From Arsenophonus sp. aPb (lineage in GTDB: Bacteria > Pseudomonadota > Gammaproteobacteria > Enterobacterales > Enterobacteriaceae): a stretch of DNA of 64,000 bases. The stretch's first letter is position 1, and every line of letters begins with the position of its first letter. Below the pieces are notes generated by a model. The model was not told the origin of the DNA, did no database searches, and saw nothing but the letters and a program-made list of their open reading frames with translations. Shown here piece by piece: positions 57,634 to 64,000 of the stretch. The position numbers and the translations under genes were made by a program. The DNA lies in assembly GCF_029873475.1 (NCBI RefSeq), contig NZ_CP123499.1, positions 186,001-250,000 of the forward strand, read 5' to 3'.

Positions 57634-57813
57634 ATGAAAAAATTAATTTGGCTATTTATGATATCGATATTATTAACCCTACTTTCTGCCTGTGGTTTGA
57701 AAGGGCCACTCTATTTTCCAGCAAAAACAACAGCTGAACAAAAGGCTGAAAGTACGATATCGTCTAAAGAGACAGAACATCAATCGATACAGACAGACAC
57801 ACTTCACCAATAG
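57634..57813 (+). CDS. lptM: Small outer-membrane lipoprotein LptM (YifL)
   Basis: LptM, formerly YifL, is a small lipoprotein that binds the LptDE translocon and helps correct disulfide formation in LptD. The 59-residue frame starts with Lys-Lys and a hydrophobic signal, then the lipobox LLSAC with the lipidated cysteine at C20, then GLKGPLYFP, the invariant motif of the family. The tail is polar. It was located by reading the sequence directly between cyaY and dapF, its normal place. dapF follows after 41 bp. Confidence 0.95.
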   Translation: MKKLIWLFMISILLTLLSACGLKGPLYFPAKTTAEQKAESTISSKETEHQSIQTDTLHQ

Positions 57814-57854
57814 ATTAATGAAAAAATAGTCAATTGATTATGATGGAGTAGAAA

Positions 57855-58679
57855 ATGCAATTCTCCAAAATGCATGGTTTGGGTAACGATTTTATGGTGG
57901 TAGATGCTGTTACTCAAAATGTTTATTTTTCTCCTGAGCTTATTTGTCGTTTATCAGATCGACACAGGGGGATTGGATTTGATCAGCTTTTAGTTGTTGA
58001 AGCACCTTATGATCCTGATCTTGATTTTCATTATCGTATTTTTAATGCCGATGGTAGTGAAGTGGCTCAATGTGGTAATGGTGCTCGTTGTTTTGCGCGT
58101 TTTGTTCGGCTTAAAAAACTGACAAACAAACGCGATATTAAGGTAAGTACTCAATCCGGTAGATTGACATTATCGGTAGCAGAAAATGAAGATGTTTGTG
58201 TCAATATGGGAGTTCCTGAGTTTGAGCCAAATAAAGTACCTTTTAAAGCGCAAAAAGCCGAGAAAACTTATATAATTAGAACTCAACAACAAACAATATT
58301 ATGTGGAGTCGTTTCTATCGGCAACCCTCATTGTGTATTACAGGTTGAAGATATTGACACGGCTGAAGTGGCTTTATTGGGACCGATGCTTGAAAAACAT
58401 GAACGTTTTCCTGAGCGGGCTAATATAGGCTTTATGCAGGTTATTGATCATGAACACATTCGATTACGTGTACATGAACGTGGTGTAGGAGAGACACAGG
58501 CTTGTGGAAGTGGTGCCTGTGCTGCTGTTGCTATCGGTATTCAGCAAGGTTTATTAAGAAAAAGTGTCCGTGTTGATTTACCTGGTGGCATGCTAAAAAT
58601 TCGTTGGAATGGATTGGGTCATCCTCTGTTTATGACAGGCCCAGCGACACATGTTTATGATGGTGTTATTCATTTCTAG
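57855..58679 (+). CDS. dapF: Diaminopimelate epimerase
   Basis: DapF turns LL-diaminopimelate into meso-DAP, used in peptidoglycan and as the lysine precursor. The 274-residue cofactor-free racemase has the two catalytic cysteines C73 (CGNGARC) and the one in ACGSGACA near 217. GATGGAG precedes the ATG. First gene of dapF-yigA-xerC-yigB; yigA starts 28 bp on. Confidence 0.97.
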   Translation: MQFSKMHGLGNDFMVVDAVTQNVYFSPELICRLSDRHRGIGFDQLLVVEAPYDPDLDFHYRIFNADGSEVAQCGNGARCFARFVRLKKLTNKRDIKVSTQSGRLTLSVAENEDVCVNMGVPEFEPNKVPFKAQKAEKTYIIRTQQQTILCGVVSIGNPHCVLQVEDIDTAEVALLGPMLEKHERFPERANIGFMQVIDHEHIRLRVHERGVGETQACGSGACAAVAIGIQQGLLRKSVRVDLPGGMLKIRWNGLGHPLFMTGPATHVYDGVIHF

Positions 58680-58707
58680 GTTTTGTTTGGTTAAAAGGTC
58701 TTTTATT

Positions 58708-59412
58708 ATGGATAAAAAAGAAGCAGCATTTGATCCTCAACCTCTGTTAGATGATCAGACTGTCGTGGAATATCTGAAAAGCAATCCTCATTTTTTTATT
58801 CGCAATGCCGCTACTGTTGAACAGATGCGGGTTCCTCATCCTGTTCATCACGCGGTTTCATTAGTTGAATGGTCTATGAAGCGTCAACGAGTTTGTATCC
58901 AAAATCTAGAGCAGGATATGCAACTCTTGGTTGAGCAGGCTCGCAATAATGAAATACTCTTTAATCGACTGTTAAAATTGGTTATTCAGCTATCAACGGC
59001 AGATGACTTTGCCGATTTTCAGCAACGTTTATATGCCTGGTCAAGAAGTTTTGGTTTGAGTGGTGCTTATATTCGTTTGTTTAGTGATTGTTGGCAGCTA
59101 GGTGTACCGATGGATGCACAAAAAGTTATGATTTCACGTCAAGCTTTTGAGCCTGTCCGTATTCAGCGATTTGGTGAAAAAAATCACTATCTTGGTACGT
59201 TAAATAATCCCGAAATAATGTTATTAATGCCAGACGCAAATCATGTTGGTTCGGTGGCTGTTTCTTTATTAGGACTTTATGGTAATTTAGGGATGGTGAT
59301 CTTTACTAGTCGTGATATCCAACATTATCAAAAAGGTATGGGAACGACCATGCTTGACCATTTAGCCAAATTATTACCCGATCTGCTTTTGCGCTGGGTA
59401 ACACGGGCATGA
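58708..59412 (+). CDS. yigA: DUF484 protein YigA
   Basis: YigA is a conserved protein of unknown function of the DUF484 family, thought to be GAF-like. The start at ATG 58708 gives 234 residues, one fewer than E. coli. The N-terminal part has VVEYLKSNPHFFIRN, typical of the family, followed by a helical segment at about residues 50-90 and a mixed domain. It always accompanies dapF and xerC in Gammaproteobacteria, and its stop overlaps the xerC start by 4 nt. Confidence 0.93.
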   Translation: MDKKEAAFDPQPLLDDQTVVEYLKSNPHFFIRNAATVEQMRVPHPVHHAVSLVEWSMKRQRVCIQNLEQDMQLLVEQARNNEILFNRLLKLVIQLSTADDFADFQQRLYAWSRSFGLSGAYIRLFSDCWQLGVPMDAQKVMISRQAFEPVRIQRFGEKNHYLGTLNNPEIMLLMPDANHVGSVAVSLLGLYGNLGMVIFTSRDIQHYQKGMGTTMLDHLAKLLPDLLLRWVTRA

Positions 59413-60323
59413 ATGCAACACGGCAAAGCTTGCAGCAACAAATTGACGATTTTTTACGTTACTTACGTGTAGAACGGCAGCTAAGCCCAGTGACGATTAT
59501 TAATTATCAACGTCAGTTAGCCGTATTAGTGGATATGGCTATAGATATGAACATCAATGTTTGGACACAATTAGAGACATCACATGTTCGTATGATGGTT
59601 GCAAAGTGTCGCCGGCAAGGATTGCAGGCCGCGAGTCTTGCTTTACGTCTTTCGTCATTAAGAAGTTTTTTAGATTGGTTAGTTGGGCAGGGCATAATAA
59701 CCGCTAATCCAGCTAAGACAGTCAGAACACCAAAAAATAAACGTCATTTACCTAAAAATATCGATGTAGATGAAGTCAATCAGTTGCTAAATATTGATTT
59801 AGCAGATCCTTTATCTGTACGTGATCGAACCATGTTGGAAGTAATGTATGGTGCAGGATTACGTTTATCTGAGCTGATTAATTTAAATTGCCAACATTTG
59901 GATTTACAAAGTGGTGAAGTTCGCGTTATGGGAAAGGGTAGTAAAGAGCGGAAAGTACCATTAGGACGTATAGCTGTAGAATGGTTAATTCGCTGGCTTG
60001 AGATGCGTCAGCAATATGCTAGGCAAGACGAGGCGGTTTTTATCTCAATACAAAGAGGCAAACGCATTTCTGCTCGTAATGTACAAAAGCGTTTTGCGTT
60101 ATGGGGAATTCGTCAGGGGGTTAGAAGTCATATTCATCCTCACAAACTTCGTCACTCTTTTGCCACTCACATCTTGGAATCAAGCGGAGATTTGAGGGCA
60201 GTTCAAGAGTTACTTGGACACGCTAATCTTTCTACCACCCAAGTTTATACTCATCTAGATTTTCAGCATTTAGCCAAGGTTTATGATGTGGCTCATCCAA
60301 GGGCAAAAAGGGAGAAACCTTGA
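59409..60323 (+). CDS. xerC: Tyrosine recombinase XerC
   Basis: XerC, with XerD, resolves chromosome dimers at dif near the end of replication, under FtsK control. The 304-residue protein has an N-terminal SAM-like core-binding domain (about 10-95) and the catalytic domain with R152, K176, H245, R248, H271 and the nucleophile Y280 all in place. Slightly longer than E. coli XerC (298). It overlaps yigA by 4 nt, and yigB follows immediately. Confidence 0.97.
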   Translation: MNATRQSLQQQIDDFLRYLRVERQLSPVTIINYQRQLAVLVDMAIDMNINVWTQLETSHVRMMVAKCRRQGLQAASLALRLSSLRSFLDWLVGQGIITANPAKTVRTPKNKRHLPKNIDVDEVNQLLNIDLADPLSVRDRTMLEVMYGAGLRLSELINLNCQHLDLQSGEVRVMGKGSKERKVPLGRIAVEWLIRWLEMRQQYARQDEAVFISIQRGKRISARNVQKRFALWGIRQGVRSHIHPHKLRHSFATHILESSGDLRAVQELLGHANLSTTQVYTHLDFQHLAKVYDVAHPRAKREKP

Positions 60324-61040
60324 ATGCGCATTTATCGGCAATTAGCGCCTATTGCAGCGATTACTTTTGATTTGGATGATACACTGTATGATAATCGTCC
60401 TGTTATAGATAAAACGGAACAGGAGCTGTTAAATTTTATTCGTTGCTATGACTATCGCTTTAATAAGCTTCAATTTGCTGATTTAAAGAACTATCAAACG
60501 TTAATTGTTAATCAGTATCCTGAAATTTATCATGATGTCACACAGTGGCGTTGGTTAGCAGTGAAAGCGTTGCTCTGTCATTATGGTTACGATCGAGAAG
60601 GATCTGCTAGTGGTGCTGACGATATAATGGCACACTTTTCTTATTGGCGTAGTCAAATCGTCATCCCAGAATTAACCCACAAAACTTTATCTACCTTAGC
60701 CGAAAAAGTCCCACTAGCGGCCATTACTAATGGCAATGCAGATCCTTATGCTTGCGGATTAGGCGATTATTTTCAATTTATTTTAAAAGCGGGGCCAGAT
60801 GGACGCGCTAAGCCGTTTAGTGATATGTATTATCTTGCCGCGCAGAAATTTAATATTGTATTGGATAAAATTTTGCATGTAGGTGATGATTTAACAACGG
60901 ATATTCAAGGGGCTTTACACAGTGGCATGCAAGCTTGTTGGATCAATACTAATAATAGCAACTTACTAACCGCCAATAAGAATGACATATTGCCTCATGT
61001 TGAGATAACCGGTTTGGCTTCACTCATTACGCTGGTATAA
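60324..61040 (+). CDS. yigB: HAD-superfamily flavin phosphatase YigB
   Basis: YigB is a HAD phosphatase; E. coli YigB has been reported to dephosphorylate the riboflavin pathway intermediate 5-amino-6-ribitylamino-uracil phosphate and FMN. The 238-residue protein has motif I FDLDDTLYD (near residue 16), motif II AITNGNAD (near 132), the lysine of motif III (GRAKPFSDMYY) and motif IV HVGDDLTTDIQGA (near 189). The ATG comes directly after the xerC TGA. Last gene of the dapF operon. Confidence 0.93.
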   Translation: MRIYRQLAPIAAITFDLDDTLYDNRPVIDKTEQELLNFIRCYDYRFNKLQFADLKNYQTLIVNQYPEIYHDVTQWRWLAVKALLCHYGYDREGSASGADDIMAHFSYWRSQIVIPELTHKTLSTLAEKVPLAAITNGNADPYACGLGDYFQFILKAGPDGRAKPFSDMYYLAAQKFNIVLDKILHVGDDLTTDIQGALHSGMQACWINTNNSNLLTANKNDILPHVEITGLASLITLV

Positions 61041-61047
61041 TCTTCTT

Positions 61048-61067
61048 ATCTGGTTAAAAACACAGTA
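61048..61067. promoter_or_regulatory. LexA (SOS) box of uvrD
   Basis: CTG-N10-CAG with the extended form ATCTGGTTAAAAACACAGTA, 38 bp before the uvrD start. E. coli uvrD also has one SOS box at its promoter, so damage induction is expected. Confidence 0.75.
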
Positions 61068-61104
61068 GTGATTCATTGACTGCACTCTTAATTTAATGGT
61101 AACC

Positions 61105-63267
61105 ATGAACGCCTCATATTTACTTGAAAACTTAAATGATAAGCAACGCGAAGCCGTTGCGGCACCTAGAACGAATATGCTAATACTTGCCGGCGCTGGT
61201 AGTGGTAAAACACGGGTACTTGTTCATCGAATAGCTTGGTTACTGGCGGTTGATAAGGTTTCGCCTTTCTCTATTATGGCAGTGACGTTTACCAATAAAG
61301 CGGCGGCTGAGATGCGTCATCGTATCAATGCGTTATTAGGTGGCGATCAAGGCGGTATGTGGGTAGGAACTTTCCATGGCCTGGCCCATCGCCTGTTGCG
61401 CGCTCACTACTTGGATGCCAATTTACCGCAAGATTTCCAAATCTTAGATAGTGATGATCAATATCGCTTATTACGTAGAATTATCAAAGCCCTCAATTTA
61501 GATGAGAGTAAGTGGCCACCACGTCAGGCTATGTGGTACATCAACGCAAAGAAGGATGAAGGATTAAGGCCCCAGTATATTGAGAGTTATGGTAATCCAA
61601 CTGAAGCAACTTGGTTGCGAGTTTATCAGGCTTATCAGGAGGCGTGTGATCGGGCCGGATTAGTTGACTTTGCTGAACTTTTATTGCGTGCCCATGAGTT
61701 GTGGCTGAATAAACCACATATACTACAACATTATCGTGATCGCTTTACCAATATTCTGGTTGATGAATTTCAAGATACTAATAGTATCCAGTATGCCTGG
61801 ATACGTGTTTTGGCCGGTGATACCGGTAAGGTGATGATTGTTGGCGATGATGATCAGTCAATTTATGGTTGGCGTGGCGCGCAAGTAGAAAATATTCAAC
61901 GTTTCTTGCAAGATTTTCCGGCAGCGGAAACTATTCGGCTGGAACAAAATTATCGTTCGACTAATAATATCTTGAAGTCGGCTAACGCATTGATTGCAAA
62001 TAATAATAATCGATTAGGGAAAAATCTCTGGACAGAAGGGGCTGATGGTGAACCTATCTCGCTTTATTGTGGCTTTAATGAGTTAGATGAAGCGCGTTAT
62101 GTAGTTAGTCGCATTAAGCAATGGCATGAGAAAGGTGGCCATTTAAAACAGTGTGCGATTCTTTATCGTAGCAATGCCCAATCACGTGTACTTGAAGAGG
62201 CCTTGTTGCAGTCTTCAATGCCTTATCGAATTTATGGCGGCCAACGCTTTTTTGAGCGGCAAGAAATTAAAGACGCGCTCTCTTATTTACGTTTGGTTGC
62301 CAATCGCAATGATGATGCATCATTTGAACGAGTGGTTAATACGCCCACTCGCGGCATAGGAGAACGAACATTAGACACTGTTCGTCAGGCGGCACGCGAG
62401 AAACAACTCACGCTTTGGGAAAGTTGTGAATATTTATTAAGAGAGAAAGTCCTTGCCGGCCGGGCGGCGGGGGCAATTGAACGGTTTCTTGAGTTAATTG
62501 ATGCATTGGCTAAAGAAACGATGGATATGCCGTTACATGTTCAAACTGACCGAGTGATCCGCGACTCAGGTCTGCGGGCAATGTATGAGCAGGAAAAAGG
62601 TGAAAAAGCGCAAGCGCGTATTGAAAACCTTGAGGAGTTAGTCACTGCTACTCGTCAATTTAGCTATCAAGAAGAAGATCAAGATCTCATGCCACTACAA
62701 GCATTTTTGTCTCATGCTGCGTTGGAGTCGGGTGAAGGGCAGGCGGAGCTACATCAGGATGCCGTTCAGTTAATGACGCTACATTCGGCAAAAGGTCTAG
62801 AGTTCCCATTGGTCTTTATTGTGGGTATGGAAGAAGGTATGTTTCCAAGTCAAATGAGTGCGGAAGAGAGCGGACGGCTGGCAGAAGAACGACGGTTAGC
62901 TTATGTTGGATTGACTCGAGCAATGGAGAAATTGACGCTGACTTATGCGGAAAGCCGTCGATTATATGGTAAAGAAGTTTACCATCGTCCTTCGCGTTTT
63001 ATTGCTGAATTACCCACAGAATGTATCGAAGAAGTTCGTTTACGTGCAACGGTTTCACGTCCAATTAGCCATCAACGACTTGGTACCCCAATTAATCAGA
63101 ATGATAGTGGATATGCATTAGGTCAACGGGTGCGTCATCCTAAGTTTGGTGAAGGAACTATTATTAATTTGGAAGGAGATGGTGAGCGTTGTCGCTTGCA
63201 GATAGCATTTCAGGGCGAAGGGATTAAATGGCTGGTTGCCGCTTACGCCAAATTAGAGTTGCAATAA
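61105..63267 (+). CDS. uvrD: DNA helicase II UvrD
   Basis: UvrD is a superfamily 1A 3'-5' helicase for nucleotide excision and mismatch repair and for dismantling RecA filaments. ATG 61105 gives 720 residues, the E. coli length; an ATG three codons earlier is possible. Motifs are AGAGSGKTR (near 29-37), VDEFQDTN and GDDDQSIYGWRGA (near 220-260) and YVGLTRAMEKL (near 603). The C-terminal Tudor-like RNA-polymerase-binding domain (GQRVRHPKFGEGTI) is intact. Confidence 0.97.
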   Translation: MNASYLLENLNDKQREAVAAPRTNMLILAGAGSGKTRVLVHRIAWLLAVDKVSPFSIMAVTFTNKAAAEMRHRINALLGGDQGGMWVGTFHGLAHRLLRAHYLDANLPQDFQILDSDDQYRLLRRIIKALNLDESKWPPRQAMWYINAKKDEGLRPQYIESYGNPTEATWLRVYQAYQEACDRAGLVDFAELLLRAHELWLNKPHILQHYRDRFTNILVDEFQDTNSIQYAWIRVLAGDTGKVMIVGDDDQSIYGWRGAQVENIQRFLQDFPAAETIRLEQNYRSTNNILKSANALIANNNNRLGKNLWTEGADGEPISLYCGFNELDEARYVVSRIKQWHEKGGHLKQCAILYRSNAQSRVLEEALLQSSMPYRIYGGQRFFERQEIKDALSYLRLVANRNDDASFERVVNTPTRGIGERTLDTVRQAAREKQLTLWESCEYLLREKVLAGRAAGAIERFLELIDALAKETMDMPLHVQTDRVIRDSGLRAMYEQEKGEKAQARIENLEELVTATRQFSYQEEDQDLMPLQAFLSHAALESGEGQAELHQDAVQLMTLHSAKGLEFPLVFIVGMEEGMFPSQMSAEESGRLAEERRLAYVGLTRAMEKLTLTYAESRRLYGKEVYHRPSRFIAELPTECIEEVRLRATVSRPISHQRLGTPINQNDSGYALGQRVRHPKFGEGTIINLEGDGERCRLQIAFQGEGIKWLVAAYAKLELQ

Positions 63268-63362
63268 CTGAACACATTATTGCTTGCAGGATCTAGTATT
63301 TTTGTGACTAATTAATCCTCTATTTATTTTACTATTTGGGGTTCTAAAGGAGGCGCCATAAT

Positions 63363-64000
63363 ATGCTGCTGGCATTTAAATTAGACAACCATCGTTTGTC
63401 TCGTCTGGAACTTGATGAAGGTGAAAAACTGATAGATGCTGTATGGATTGATTTAATGGAGCCTGATGAGAAAGAGCGGCAAACAGTACAAACTGAATTG
63501 AAACAATTATTAGTAACCCCATCTGAATTAACCGATATTGAAGCTTCGGCTCGTTTTTTTGAGGATGAAGATGGTTTACATATTCATTCATTTTTTTATT
63601 ATCAAGATAGCGATGAACATGTTGGTAATTCGACAGTTGCTTTCACTTTTCGTGATGGTCGCTTATATACGTTACGGGAGCGTGATCTGCCGGCTTTTCG
63701 TTTGTATCGTATGCGTTCAAGAAGTCAAAAACTGATCGATGCTAATGCTTATGAGTTATTTTTAGATTTATTTGAAACTAAAATTGAACAACTTGCTGAT
63801 GTAATAGAAAATATTTATAGCGTTTTGGAATCGTTAAGCCGAATTATTCTGGAAGGTAAACAAGGTGATGAACTTGATAGTGCGCTTTCTAATTTAGCGG
63901 AACAAGAAGATATTGGCTGGAAAGTGCGATTATGTTTGATGGATAGTCAACGAGCATTAAATTTTTTGATCCGCCGGGCAAGATTGCCGGCAGGTCAGTT
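63363..64000 (+). CDS. corA: Magnesium/cobalt transporter CorA (5' part, cut by window end)
   Basis: CorA is the pentameric main Mg2+ channel of the inner membrane. The first 212 codons of about 316 are present and open to the window end. They match E. coli CorA closely, including DIEASARFFEDEDGLHIHSFF near residue 58 and LAEQEDIGWKVRLCLMDSQRALNFL near 178. The two C-terminal membrane segments and the GMN motif lie outside the window. AAAGGAGG at 63346-63353 is a strong ribosome site for ATG 63363. Confidence 0.96.
   Translation, partial: MLLAFKLDNHRLSRLELDEGEKLIDAVWIDLMEPDEKERQTVQTELKQLLVTPSELTDIEASARFFEDEDGLHIHSFFYYQDSDEHVGNSTVAFTFRDGRLYTLRERDLPAFRLYRMRSRSQKLIDANAYELFLDLFETKIEQLADVIENIYSVLESLSRIILEGKQGDELDSALSNLAEQEDIGWKVRLCLMDSQRALNFLIRRARLPAGQ

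Overview
The window reads as an AT-rich Enterobacterales chromosome. Almost every protein is recognisable as the orthologue of an Escherichia coli gene, in near-E. coli order. The low G+C, the long insertion in 23S rRNA helix 25 (familiar from Proteus and Providencia) and the loss of several ordinary genes point to the Morganellaceae. An insect-associated Arsenophonus-type genome is my best guess, but the sequence alone does not prove it.

Layout. (1) 1-6040: oxyR, sthA, fabR, trmA and murI, the segment that in E. coli lies upstream of rrnB, but without yijD and btuB. (2) 6041-12275: a complete ribosomal RNA operon with P1/P2 promoters, boxA, 16S, tRNA-Ile, tRNA-Ala, 23S with an insertion of about 188 nt, 5S, tRNA-Asp, tRNA-Trp and a terminator. 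(3) 12485-15325: hdfR, maoP and comM, which in E. coli follow rrnC, so the operon joins the left flank of rrnB to the right flank of rrnC. (4) 15725-24910: branched-chain amino acid genes, namely an ilvL attenuator with intact ilvGMEDA, then ilvY divergent from ilvC. (5) 24911-26289: a decayed island holding a frameshifted RTX gene where E. coli has ppiC. (6) 26290-33480: rep, gppA-rhlB, trxA and rho. (7) 33663-46560: the full twelve-gene enterobacterial common antigen (ECA) cluster wecA to wecG. (8) 46828-48866: yifK and tRNA-Arg-His-Leu-Pro. (9) 49281-49757: the small RNA GlmZ behind a sigma-54 promoter with three GlrR-type boxes. (10) 49936-54067: hemCDXY. (11) 54495-64000: cyaA with a CRP site, cyaY, lptM, dapF-yigA-xerC-yigB, uvrD with an SOS box, and corA, which is cut by the window end.

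How the parts work together. The ilv genes make isoleucine and valine under leader-peptide attenuation, with IlvY controlling ilvC. The wec/rff genes make three nucleotide sugars, build the ECA trisaccharide on undecaprenyl phosphate, flip it and polymerise it. GlmZ is known to raise GlmS synthesis, which supplies the UDP-GlcNAc that ECA and peptidoglycan both use; murI and dapF supply D-Glu and meso-DAP for the same wall.

Most of the window is ordinary core genome. The points that deserve a second look are the rrnB/rrnC hybrid junction, the 23S insertion and the palindromic repeat it shares with the 16S-23S spacer, the sigma-54/GlrR control region of glmZ, and the RTX relic. I saw no complete insertion sequence, prophage or CRISPR array, and no convincing wholly new system.
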